In this document: positions 42,836 through 54,723 of the stretch, piece by piece
How positions within the stretch are numbered: position 1 is the first letter of the stretch
How the letters are laid out: every line of letters starts with the position of its first letter
DNA from: Metridium senile
Taxonomy: Eukaryota > Cnidaria > Anthozoa > Actiniaria > Metridiidae
Direction of reading: 5' to 3'
DNA: 64,000 bases
NCBI GenBank assembly: GCA_949775045.1
Contig: OX459108.1
Location: 10,084,072 to 10,148,071 of the forward strand
The notes under the pieces: model-generated
Seen by the model: the letters and a program-made list of their open reading frames with translations, nothing else
Database searches by the model: none
What the model was told of the DNA's origin: nothing
Translations under genes and position numbers: made by a program

Positions 42836-44010
42836 ATTATTATCAATATCGCCATCATTATCTTTATCAACATCGTTATCATTATCGTTATCATCATGAT
42901 CGTAGTTATCATTATTATCAATATCGCCATCATTATCTTTATCAACATCGTTATCATTATCGTTATCATCATCATGATCGTAATCGTTATCATCATCATG
43001 ATCGTAATCGTTATCATTATTATCAATATCGCCATCATTATCTTTGTCAACATCGTTATCATTATCGTTATCATCATGATCGTAGTTATCATTATTATCA
43101 ATATCGCCATCATTATCTTTATCAACATCGTTATCATTATCGTTATCATCATCATGATCGTAATCGTTATCATAATCATGATCGTAATCGTTATCATTAT
43201 TATCAATATCGCCATCATTATCTTTATCAACATCGTTATCATTATCGTTATCATCATCATGATCGTAATCGTTATCATTATTATCAATATCGCCATCATT
43301 ATCTTTATCAACATCGTTATCATTATCGTTATCATCATCATGATCGTAATCGTTATCATCATCATGATCGTAATCGTTATCATTATTATCAATATCGCCA
43401 TCATTATCTTTATCAACATCGTTATCATTATCGTTATCACCATCATGATCGTAATCGTTATCATTATTATCAATATCGCCATCATTATCTTTGTCAACAT
43501 CGTTATCATTATCGTTATCATCATGATCGTAGTTATCATTATTATCAATATCGCCATCATTATCTTTATCAACATCGTTATCATTATCGTTATCATCATC
43601 ATCGTTATCATCATCATGATCGTAATCGTTATCATTATTATCAATATCGCCATCATTATCTTTATCATCATCGCTTTCGTTATCGTTATCATCATCATGA
43701 TCGTAGTTATCATTATTATCAATATCGCCATCATTATCTTTATCAACATCGTTATCATTATCGTTATCATCATCATGATCGTAGTTATCATTATTATCAA
43801 TATCGCCATCATTATCTTTATCATCATCGCTTTCGTTATCGTTATCATCATCATGATCGTAGTTATCATTATTATCAATATCGCCATCATTATCTTTATC
43901 ATCATCGCTTTCGTTATCATTATCGTTATTATTCCCATTATAGTTATCGTTGTCATCATCGTTATCGTCGTCATTATGGTTTTCATATCCATTAAAATTA
44001 TCGTTATCAT
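42836..44010. repeat. 81-87 bp minisatellite, right block
   Basis: About thirteen units of the same repeat as 41190-41757, with a variant (CATCATCGCTTTCGTTATCG) near the right end, decaying to irregular ATC sequence by 44235. Confidence 0.97.
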
Positions 44011-44279
44011 TATCGTTGCTATCATCATCGTTATTGTTATTATTACCAGCATTATCGTTTTCAGTAACGTTATATTATCGTTGTCATTATTTATTCAGTT
44101 TATTATCATTATCCTTATCACTATCGTTCTTTATTGTGATCATATTCTCTTAACCAATCACGTCATAGTCATCATTATCATTGCAATCATGTTATCATCA
44201 TTATCATATCCATTATCCTCATCATCATCATCATGACTAAGAACTATCCTCCTCGGAAAAGAGCCCGATAATAATCTAG

Positions 44280-45075
44280 TGCCGTTTTATAAATTATTAT
44301 AAATCACGCATTCTGATTGGCTTAGACGCGTGCTTTATGAGAGCACTTAGCACGCGCGTTTGCATGTTGATCAGACACGGGTGAAAAACGCACTGCGCAT
44401 GTTCGGATTTTTATTTGAACAAAAGACTAACTGAAGATTTTACTAAGGGTTTCGTGTTATGTATTATGCGCGGAATTTCTCTTGTATTATTTGACCAGGG
44501 AAAAGAAAACAACTAAATTAAAATGTAATGTGTTAGGAAAAAATAAGCACTAAATTTCCACGAACGGCCTTAACTTTTTAAAGATTTACCAAACGTCGGC
44601 AAATCTCCAATGGTTTTATTGTAAACACGACATGCGCAATGCGTTTTTCACCCCTGTCTGTTGATCATATATATGTCAATTTGTATTTTATAAAAGAAAC
44701 AAAAGAAAGTATACTTTTAAAGTGTTCATATTTTTGCCCATCGTTTATATCAAAAACCGAGGCAGACTAGACAAGTTTCCTTATTAGTTTTCATTTATAA
44801 AAGAAATCCCACACTCTGATTGGTTTAGGCGCGTACTTTATGAGACCACACAGCACGCGCGTTTACATGTTGATCAATTTGTTTTTTATAAAAGAAACAA
44901 AGGGAAGTATCATTTTAAACAAATTTCATATTTTTGCCCATCGTTTATATCAAGGCAGCCTAGACATGTCAAGTTTACTTGCTAGTTTAATTTTCATTTG
45001 TAAAAGAAATCATGAGACCACACAGCACGCGCGTTTACATGCCAATTTGTATTTTATAAAAGAAATATAAAACCT
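44280..45075. repeat. Interspersed repeat with GATTGGCTTAGACGCG and CACGCGCGTTTGCATG motifs
   Basis: Three diverged partial copies (about 44290, 44812, 45010) share a GAGCACTTAGCACGCGCGTT-like block and TTTTATAAAAGAAACAAA. The rest of 45076-47150 has no recognised gene. Confidence 0.7.
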
Positions 45076-45224
45076 GCTTACTGTGCTGTATGCAATTATG
45101 AAGCACTTGGAGATTGTCAGAACACTCGCGAAGAGTTGACAAGCACTCTGCTTAGCGTCGAGCTTCTCTGATCACGTTTCTTAGTGCCAATCAGCGCGTG
45201 CTTTTTCGGATCCTTAATTTGCCT

Positions 45225-45475
45225 TAAACTGCCTTAAATCATCCTAAATCGCTTAAAATTGTCCTATGTCGCCTCTGAATTTCCTATATTTTTTTTCTAA
45301 AATCGCACTAAATCGCTTAAAATTGCCCTATGTCGCCTCTGAATTTCCTATATTTTTTTCTATAATAGCACTAAATCGCTTAAAATTGCCTTATATCGCC
45401 TCTGATTTTTCTATATTTTTTAATTAAATCGCCTCAAATCGCACTAAGTCGCATTAAATAACGGCGACTTAAGGA
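45225..45475. repeat. ~60-bp tandem repeat, about 4 copies
   Basis: Units share ACTAAATCGCTTAAAATTGC, TATGTCGCCTCTGAATTTCC and a T run. Confidence 0.88.
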
Positions 45476-46049
45476 CCCGAGGCAGGCCTATTTTGCGAGA
45501 TGTACTTCATCAATATTAGATATTTCTATTTACACAGGTCTGCATCTCAAAAGATAAAAACCGCTATGTAGTGTTTCAAATGAAAGTGTTGTTAAATATT
45601 AGATTCTTTGAAGAGGCCGCCTTGAATATAGCCGGGGCGGATAAAATTATCCATCGGAGAAGAGTTAATAGTGCATAGGATTTGTTGGTTAAATTCTAGC
45701 GCTATTCAGTTTTGGTATTAATCAGATTAGGCTTCTCAGTCCAGAGTACAAAATTTATATAAGTTTAATCCGATGGAGAAAAACTAGTGCAAATGGGAAA
45801 ACGCTGTTCATCCTTTGGCGGTGCAATCGCCTCTCTGATAGACGAAATATATGTTGAAAATAGCACACTAATATAATGTTTAAAGATGGCAATTTTAATT
45901 GTTGTCAAATATGTTTTATATATTCTATTTCGTAAATAAATTGGTAGAAGTTTTATTGAAAAACATATTCATTGTTTATATTTGTATGTTTTTTTAATTA
46001 ATTTATGTTGCTTGTGTATTGCAGACATTGTAATTAAGTAAGAGTTACA

Positions 46050-46145
46050 TACCGAGAATGGAGGCTATAAGCCATATATATCCCGCGGGCCGCAGGCCCA
46101 AGGGATATATAGGCTTATAGCCGAACATTCGAGGTATGTAACTAA
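46050..46145. mobile_element. Short palindrome around CCCGCGGGCCG
   Basis: AGTTACATACCGAGAATG pairs with CATTCGAGGTATGTAACT, and GGCTATAAGCC / GGCTTATAGCC with TATATATCCC / GGGATATATA pair inside. Confidence 0.75.
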
Positions 46146-47420
46146 TTTATTTCACACTTGAGAAGGTTTTCTCACAAAAAAACAGTGATTTAATCCTATT
46201 CTAACAAAGACACATGATTTGAGTTAAGAAATAAAAGAACGGCTTTTCAAATCTTACTAATTAGTATCTACTGGGAGTCGTATTTGATAAAAGAAATGAT
46301 ATGAATAGAAAATATTAATGTGCAGGGAACCGGCTCGGTGCATTTTTAAATCAAAATCTTATTGATAGAACACGATTGAAGGAGGATATGCTATCTTAGT
46401 TTTGATTCCTTAATACAAAGACTAAATTAGTCAAACCATTGGAACTAATGAATAAGGTGGAATGCTAGCTGTTAATGATTTTTGTCACTAGAATACAACA
46501 GTTTTCCCGTAATTGAAGTTTATTGAAAGTTTTCATAACAAAATAGTACTGCCACAATCTAAACCATTAGGCTGAGATCTGACTCGACATTTTTCAATGA
46601 TAACTAAGGTTTTCTGAAAAGAAAACAATGTATGATTTTCACTGATCGTATTCAAAAAAATAAAACCAATCCAAAAATATGTCAATAATCTGTTCATAAT
46701 TTAATGTTCATTGTCAATGAATTCCCATAAGGAAATATTAAACAATCACTTTTCAATTCTATTCAGAAGAATACTAACGAACTTGAATGCTAATGAACTT
46801 GATGACATTAAACGAGTTTTTGTTGTTAACTTTCCATCGGATGACTATGTAGTATAATGGGTTAAAGCGCGGATACAGCAATGCAGAGGTTCTCGGTTCG
46901 AGTCCTCGCATTGGTACTCAAAGATTTTTTTCTCCAAAAATCGCTATCTAGTAAAAATTTCTAAGTCTAATGTTGCAATAAATAATAAATGCAAAGGTTA
47001 TAACTAGATATAGACCCGGGTTTATATCTAGATATAACCCTTGAATTGGTATAATGAGGGGTTTATATCGGAGATACATCCCTATGAATAACAAAGAAAA
47101 CCGTGTCAAGTGTGAAATAAGCGTTGTTAAACCCCGTGGAATTGACGCTATATGAATTATACATTATTATTAATCTCTTATTGTTTCATTAGTTACATTG
47201 GTCTTATTCAAATTAGAGGAATAAATTTACAGACGACGATTTGTACGTCGAGACGATTTGTACGTCGAGAGGATTTGTGCGTCCAGAGGATTTGTCGGGC
47301 GTCAAATGTGAATGAGACCAATGACACTAATGACACAATAGGAGAAGATTAAAGTGGATCTTTATCAAATAAATAATGTAAAGTAAAGCTTAGTATACTA
47401 CTTGGTATATTAAATAGGTG

Positions 47421-47767
47421 TACACCTATTTCAAAAAACGTTGTCAGAAGATTTGCAATCTGCAATCTGAGACCGAAATGAATTCAGGAAAATTGCGTAC
47501 TGCAAAAACCAGGCCTGGCCTGTTTTTTTTTTGCGCTTAGCACCTTCAGATTTATATTTACCGTCGCCATATCCGAAGCCAGAAAGTGCACGCAATGAGA
47601 AAAAAACTGCCGTACTCCAGAATTCATTTCAGTCTCAGATTGCAGATTCAGGTCTCCTTCTGACGTAGGTTCCCTTGCTCCAAGCAATCACGCCCCAAGG
47701 CCGATCACGCGCCGAGCGGGAAACATTGATGATGATGATGATGACACACGTTTTTTGAAATAGGTGT
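47421..47767. mobile_element. MITE with TACACCTATTTC terminal inverted repeats
   Basis: Ends TACACCTATTTCAAAAAACG / CGTTTTTTGAAATAGGTGTA are those of 10883-11133. Inner arms ATCTGCAATCTGAGACCGAA and its inverse are partly similar to that family. Confidence 0.88.
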
Positions 47768-48956
47768 ATACTTGAAAAAAGCTCGAGTATGTTTAAATTT
47801 GATTTTATCATACAAAATAGTAACTGCAAGGACATACTGGGACCGCCATTTTCATGGTTTTACACCAATCTACTGAATACAACAGAGTACTGCAATCGTT
47901 GAAGACAACTAGCAAAGCACGAGGGACTGGTAGTGCGGGGAGTCCCAGCTAATGTCAGGGACAAGGACAAACTGCTGACCTGCTTGTCTCGGTTCTAACT
48001 AGCCTAAATTCCATTTAGGCACATTAAACGTCGCATCTCACATGTGCCGAATCTAATGCAAATGAATTCAAACAATAGGTTTAGCTTGTTTGCATTAGTT
48101 TCGGCACAAAAAATATGCAACGTTTGAACTAGAATTCATTTTAGTCTAGTGGCTAGGAGGGGTTCCCATGCACCCCCCGGAAATAAACTTCTTATTAGCA
48201 TTTTTAGAAAGTTCAAGAAGAGTAGAAAACGAAATGCCTTGTTAACAGGTGTGAAAAATGTCCCACGTGACTTTTTATGCTACTTTTAAGAACATTTATG
48301 CAAATTATTACCGCCATTGACAAAAAATGTACTTTTTAATATATCTCAGCCAATACTGCAGATAACTACAGAAATGAGGTGTCTAAACCCATGTTTAGGG
48401 GGTCAAATAACACAATGAAGCTATTTTCGTAATGACCATATTTGGCTATTGCATACAAATATGCAAATTAACTCCGCCATTACGGTAAAAGAATTATTTC
48501 CTTATATCTCTGTCACTGTTGACAATAACTACACCCAAATGGCTTCTACCTCCCTATTTGGAAGGTCCATGAACACATTAAAGTAATTTTTGATGTGACC
48601 ACATGTTTCTGTAATATACTAGGTACGTATGCAAACTATTGCCGCCATTACGGAAAAAATCATATTTTCACTATAAGACATCTATTGTTTCAGATAACTA
48701 CACAAAAACGGCTTCTATATCCCTATTTGTAGGGTCGATGAACACAGCAGAATAACTACTGTAGTAATCACACATGTCTGTGTCATCCTAGACCAAAACA
48801 AATTTTGGGAAGCTATTATGAAAAACAGATTTTTCTCTGTGAATTTTCTGTCAAAGATATCGATAGCTTATCAAAAGCGGTTATAAATTCCATTGACATA
48901 ATGAAACGTTTATTTTTATAGAAAGACTGAGGCGTGGAAGTTCGGGAAGATCATTC

Positions 48957-51886
48957 TTAGTTTAGTTTAGTTTAGTTTAATAGAATTCGTCATAACAAGA
49001 TATTACATAACAATATTTGGACGAACAGGTGAAAATTACAGGACGAAAATCCCAATTGACAATTTAAACCTATAAAAAAGTAAAACATCAAATAAACAAA
49101 GTTAACAAATATTTAAATAATTAATATAAACAGAAAAATATTTTAAATCTATGGTGGTCGATACGTTGTTAATTTATTTGAATAGAGAATTTGGAGTAGA
49201 TTTTTGAAATTAGATAGGCTATCAACGTTCTTTAAGTTCGAAGGGAGACTGTTCCACAAAGCTATAGTTCTGGGAAAGTATGATTTACGGTAGTAATTTT
49301 GTTTGTGATGTAAAAGAGGTCTATAGTTCGAAGGGTCAAAGTTCCGAGTAGAGTAGCTTCACGTAGACGGAATTAGTAGGTTGGAAAAACTTTTTATGTC
49401 GATGATTTCGGATTTAATCTTGTAAAACAATGTCAAGTCGATGATATCACGTCTATGTTCTAACGGTAGTAGATTAAGAGTTTTGAGTCTTTCTGTGTAG
49501 CTTACATCGGAGGGTGGATAGTTTAATATAAATTTGGTTGCTCGACGTTGGATGTTCTCTATTAAAGCTACATGCTTAGCTGTGTGTGGCGACCACAAAT
49601 TACTTGCGTATTCTAATCGGGGTCTAACCAAAGTACAATAGAGGAGCTGTTTTGTTGCAGGATCGCGTACGTGGCAGCAAACTTGCTTCACAAGTCCTAA
49701 TAATTTGTTCGCCTTTGAGCACATGAGTTCAATGTGTGTTTTCCATGACAGATCTGTGGTCACAAGTACACCAAGGTCTTTTGTTTGATTCAAGATTCAA
49801 GAACCTGCCCAGCCAGATGGTAGGATTGCTTGTTATAGTGTTCTTTTTTTTAGACATTTGTAAAACTTTGCATTTAGAAGTACTGAATTCCATTCCATGG
49901 TCTAGACTCCACTTATGTAAGGAATCTATGTCCGCTTGAAGACAAAGAGCAGATGTTGGGGAGTCAACAGAGTGATAGAGTTTAGAGTCGTCGGCATAAA
50001 GGGCGATTGTAGAACCGCCTTGCACATAACATGGTATATTGTTAGCATAGACCAAAAAGAGCAGGGGCCCAGAATTGACCCCTGCGGAACGCCAGATGGT
50101 ACGGGTAGCCAAGATGAAGAAGTTCCGTTCAGTACTACACGTTGCTGTCTGTTAGACAGATATGATTCAAACCACTCGAGAAGAGAGCCAGCAACTCCAT
50201 ATTCCCTTAGCCTTGTTATAAGATGGAGGTGTGAAACCTTATCAAAGGCTTTAGAAAGGTCTAAGTGAACAACATGTATCTCACTACCACTTGCTAGTTT
50301 ATCCAAGATGTCATTGTATACTTCCAGTAGTTGTGTAACAGTTGATTTTCCTTTGAGGAAACCGTGTTGAAGATGGTAAAAGGATCTTTCAAGGTGAGCA
50401 AAGCAGTGGTTGTAGACACAGCGTTCAAAGACTTTGGATACGATAGGTAGAAAAGAGACAGGTCTGTAGTTCTCTGGTAAAGTCGGGTCGTCTTTTTTAA
50501 ATACTGGTGTGACATTGGCTCGTTTCCACAAATTGGTAAACGAACCAAGTGATAGTGATAGATTAAATAGCTGACACAAGGATGGAGCAATCTCGTTGGC
50601 GGTGTTTTTTAATAGGGCACCAGGGATATCATCTGGACCGTTTGCTTTATTTGGGTCAAGATTCAGAAGAACTTTCTCCACATCAGCAGCAGTTAAGCTA
50701 ACAGAACATAATTCCACGTCGACTTGAGTGGTCGAGTTGACGCTAGTAGATTGTAGAGGTGTTGCCAGGCAAAATACAGAATGAAAGAACTGGTTTAGGG
50801 TATTTGCCATTTCTTTAGTGTTAGTTATGAAAGATTGACCATTTCGTAGGAAGCTGAGTGATAGATTGACAGTTGTCTGAGACTTCACATATTGCCAGAA
50901 ACGTTTGGGATTTTCAGCGATGGAATTTTTCAGTTTTTCTGCAAGATCTTTTCGTTTTTGGGATATCAGCTTTTTTGTAGCACGACGGAGATCATTAAAC
51001 TTATTCTTTGCCAAGAGAGAGCCCGTTTTGATTGCCTTTTTTCTCTGCGCATCCTTCTTTTGAATCATTGATCGAAGCTCGTTATCCATCCACGGATGAT
51101 TGTTTACATTTTTAACTTTTGATTTAGGAATGTGATCGTCGACAGCAGAAAGGAACAAATCATTCCAATTAGCAAGTGATAAGTTAATGTCGTCAAGGAC
51201 ATTGTAAAGCATAAGTCCCACAGGATTTTTTTTAATGAGTCCCGTCCAATTTGCATTTTTGAAATTGTAAACAACGCGTTTCACTTTCGGTCGTTTTGAA
51301 ACTTTAAGACTTAACTCAAAGCTAATTAATTTGTGGTCTGTACATATGATATCGTCGTACCCATATATATGCTGGAACTTGGTTGGAATGGTAGTCAAAA
51401 TTAAATCCAATATGTTTTGTTTTCCAGTTGGAAAGTCTACTAGTTGCCATAAGTAAAATAAATATATACAGCATCGTTCGATGTTGCAATTCCTGTGTTC
51501 CAATCTATTTCTGAGAAGTTGAAATCACCGATTAGAATTATTTGATCAAACTTGGCTTTTGATACCAAGCGTAGAGTTTTCTTGAGTTGTTTAAGACAGT
51601 AGACATCGCTGTCAGGAGGCCTATAGAAAACAATTGCCAATATTTTTCGTCTCGAGTTGGGATGGAGTTCGCAAACTAAAATTTCTGCATCCGCTTCGAG
51701 ATCACGACGACGTCGGCTTAGGATGTGATTTCTGACTGCCAGAAAAACACCCCCTCCCGTACGTTTTTCCCTGTCTCGTCTGTGGATGACGAATTCAGAA
51801 CAGGAGAGTAATTCACAGTCCAAGTACTTTGAGTTTAGCCATGATTCAACGCAGAAAATAAGATCAAACAACTTGGTGCCAATTGG
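48957..51886 (-). mobile_element. Nested, inactivated CR1/Rex/jockey-like non-LTR retrotransposon
   Basis: The minus strand encodes, from 51871 down, an endonuclease C-terminal part (FCVESWLN, GGVFLAVRN, YRPPDS, ILIGDFNFSEIDW). A linker and a reverse transcriptase follow: ENYRPVSFLPIVSKVFE, HGFLKGKSTVTQLLE, VHLDLSKAFDKV, GVPQGSILGP and, in another frame, ALYADDSKL. The C-terminal DLGVLVTTDLSWKTHI and LEYASNLWSPH region is in a third segment. Frame breaks fall near 51460, 50065 and 49790. The N-terminal endonuclease part is missing. The 3' end (48957-48980) is a (TAAAC)n-type tail. Dead, 5'-truncated copy inserted in the 48142-53009 element. Confidence 0.93.
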
Positions 51887-52348
51887 GACGTCAAGTCTGA
51901 AGTAGTGAAACAGCTAGAAATGTTCACCTGTGTCATGTATGGATAGTTTCGAGAGTCTTCAGTGGACGTCGTTCGTGCTAAAATGCTTCGGAAGATGGTA
52001 GGCGAGGACGAGAAACTCACTACAAAGTCTAAGGTTGACCTTGCTCGTCTTCCACCGTGTCTTTCCGCGCTAAAGCCACACATACAACGTGTAAACCATC
52101 GCGTTGCTTTGTACAAGAGGGCTGACCAAGCGATCGTAGAAAAGCCCAAACCCTATGATGAGGGGCAGGGATGGACAAAGACTGACCAAGGAGTGTTGGA
52201 GCCCGTTTGGGCTTCTGGACCCATCACGCTGGTTGACATCCTAGCCACTGCAGGTGAAGAAGACGATAATGAAGAGGAAGACATGGAAGAAGAGGAAGAA
52301 GATTCCGAAGATTCCGAATGTTACACCGACTCTGACAACGACATGTAG
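51886..52348 (+). pseudogene. C-terminal remnant of the inverted-repeat element's ORF
   Basis: Reading GTCAAGTCTGAAGTAG onward gives VKSEVVKQLEMFTCVMYG, an in-frame TAG (51944-51946), then SSVDVVRAKMLRKMVGEDEK, LARLPPCLSALKPHIQRVNH, YDEGQGWTK and an acidic tail ending at 52348. Proteins with LPPC...L..HI.R.N and GWxx motifs are frequent, poorly characterised multicopy ORFs in cnidarian and other invertebrate genomes (recalled, not searched). The 5' part is cut off by the retrotransposon. Confidence 0.65.
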
Positions 52349-53619
52349 ATTTGTTTTGGTCTAGGATGACACAGACATGTGTGATTACTACAGTACTTAT
52401 TCTGCTGTGTTCATCGACCCTACAAATAGGGATATAGAAACCGTTTTTGTGTAGTTATCTGAAACAATAGATGTCTTATAGTGAAAATATGATTTTTCCG
52501 TAATGGCGGCAATAATTTGCATACTTACCTAGTATATTACAGAAACATGTGGTCACGTCAAAAATTACTTTAATGTGTTCATGGACCTTCCAAATAGGGA
52601 GGTAGAAGCCATTTGGGTGTAGTTATTGTCAACAGTGACAGAGATATAAGGAAATAATGCTTTTACCGTAATGGCGGAGTTAATTTGCATATTTGTATGC
52701 AATAGCCAAATATGGTCATTACGAAAATAGCTTCATTATGTTTTTTGACCCCCTAAACATAGGTGTAGACACCTCATTTCTGTAGTTATCTGCAGTATTG
52801 GCTGAGATATATTAAAAAGTACATTTTTTGTCAATGGCGGCAATAATTTGCATAAATGTTCTTAAAAGTAGCATAAAAAGTCACGTGGGACATTTTTCAC
52901 ACCTGTTAACAAGCCATTTCGTTTTCTACTCTTCTTGAACTTTCTAAAAATGCTAATAAGAAGTTTATTTCCGGGGGGTGCATGGGAACCCCTCCTAGCC
53001 ACTAGACTATTTGATATGAAATCGATATCAATCAAGACTTTATTACAGATGAGACGAAGATTAAATTTTTGCCGATTTATTTTTATTGTGAACGAACAAA
53101 ACAAAAGAGATAGGATGCTTGAACTTGACCAAACGTTCTATTTGTATCGTTTTTAATCTTAAAAATGACTTCGCCGTCCCTTGACGTCTGTTTAATCTCA
53201 ATTCCCTTTAGAATCGAACCACTTTAATCAGCAGTTAAAAGAGCGCGTCGGTGTTTTTGCGGAAACAATTTGTGTAAAAATTCAACATTTAGGAAATAGA
53301 TGCTTATTTAATGGCCGCTAGTTCGTCGCGGGAGTGAATGTAACAAAGTAATATCGTACGAAATGTCAGTAAGAAATGCAACCTCTTTTAAGATGATTCC
53401 CGTTTCTCATTTTGTTACATTTTCGATGTTAGAGGTAACTTTTTTTCTTGTCAACTTATTAAACTGCTCTTGTACATGTCTGACAATCATGTTCGCAAAT
53501 TTGACAGTCCACACTTCAATTTATAATTGGCTTCACGCATGCATGCTTTTTTTTCCTTATTTTTTTTTCTTTCTTAACTTGAACAAATGTCGGTTTTCAT
53601 TAATGGCCTGATAACTGGA

Positions 53620-54075
53620 AAAAATATACACTCTCTTTCATATGGTATGTAAGGTACCACAGGGGCGTCCAGGAAATGTATTTTCAAAATCACCCCCCCC
53701 CCCCTTAAGTTGAACGGTCGGCCCCTAAGAAACCTCTCTTTTATATGGTGTATAAGTTACCACTTTTTACACCGATCAAGGATTTTCGTTCGCAATATCC
53801 GTAAGAAAAACCCTTTTATATGGTGTACAGCAAGGTACCACTTTTTACTCTAATAAAGGATTAGCGTTCGAACTATCATTAAGAAACACCCTTTACAGCA
53901 AGGTACCACTTTTTACTCTAATGAAGGATTAGCGTTCGAACTATCAGTAAGAAAAACGTTATTTTATGCGATTTATAAGTTACTTTTACTCCGATTAACG
54001 TCCGCGATATCCGTATATAAGAGTATACGCGTATAACACGCACTTCTTAAAGCGGCGTATAAGTTACCATTAATT
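53620..54075. repeat. ~60-75 bp diverged tandem repeat
   Basis: Units share TATGGTGTAYAAGTTACCAC, TTTTTACTCTAATAAAGGAT and GCGTTCGAACTATCAGTAAG with decay towards the right. Confidence 0.8.
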
Positions 54076-54591
54076 CCAAACGAAGGCAATACTAAAATCC
54101 TATTTACGCTTAAGTCAACACAGACGACAGGGAAGCCGACAGAAATGTTAAATGATAATGACTTTGCTATTGAAACACATAGCGGTAAAGCAAATTAAAG
54201 ACCCCCAAAAGAAAACATGAATAATACATGCTAAAAATGAAAACCATATGCGAAAAGTGGCATTTAGGTGAAGCGCTAGTTACAATAACAAAAGACCAGA
54301 TAAAATCATTTGGATAAGGAAAATTCATGAAATAATATATAGCGATATTCAGTAAAATTGTAGCTCAGAAATGCATTATTTTATAATAGTTTTTAGTATA
54401 AAATTGTGTGAAAATGGGAATCAATTAAAATTGAAAAAATAAGTTAAGAGCTACTTTAAATTAAAACAAATGATCAGAATTTTGTTTGCGTCAATTGAAA
54501 CAAAAAACCTATTCAGTGCTACATTTGTTACAATCGAAAATAGAATTGATTTTCGCGCATTACACAAAAATTATACTTCTGCTGGGGCCAG

Positions 54592-54723
54592 TTGTACGAA
54601 GCCTGGATAAAGTTATCCACTGGATGAGAGTTATCCAGTGTATAGAATTTGTATAGCTTTATCCGTTGGATATGGATTTATTCGGTGGATAGCGCTATTC
54701 AGGCTTCGTACAACCGGCCCCAG
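54592..54723. mobile_element. MITE with CTGGGGCCAGTTGTACGAAG ends
   Basis: CTGGGGCCAGTTGTACGAAG pairs with CTTCGTACAACCGGCCCCAG; inner GGATAAAGTTATCCACTGGA-type repeats. No coding capacity. Confidence 0.9.

Larger units (their letters stand above)
48142..53009. mobile_element. 4.9-kb element with ~660-bp terminal inverted repeats
   Basis: The left arm (48142-48803) and right arm (52349-53009) are inverted copies over about 660 bp, with ends TAGTCTAGTGGCTAGGAG / CTCCTAGCCACTAGACTA. Flanks are compatible with a TA or TTT duplication but neither is decisive. The internal plus-strand ORF remnant stops exactly where the right arm begins (stop 52346-52348). The interior is disrupted by a nested retrotransposon. 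A DNA (cut-and-paste or foldback) transposon is likely; I cannot name the superfamily and no transposase catalytic motif is seen. Confidence 0.85.

Noticed and set aside
41147..44236. Frames of 190-450 codons rich in Tyr/His/Arg, Ile or Asp/Asn
   Set aside because: They are products of the 81-87 bp minisatellite; the same sequence is open on both strands.
46848..46920. tRNA gene (TAGTATAATGG A-box-like and GGTTCGAGTCC B-box)
   Set aside because: The T stem has two mismatches and no acceptor stem pairs; at best a decayed tRNA pseudogene or SINE head.
49736..50268. Plus-strand frames within the retrotransposon
   Set aside because: They are antisense shadows of the minus-strand reverse transcriptase.
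53363..53611. 82-codon hydrophobic plus-strand frame
   Set aside because: T-rich sequence gives Phe/Leu runs by composition; no splice or regulatory context.
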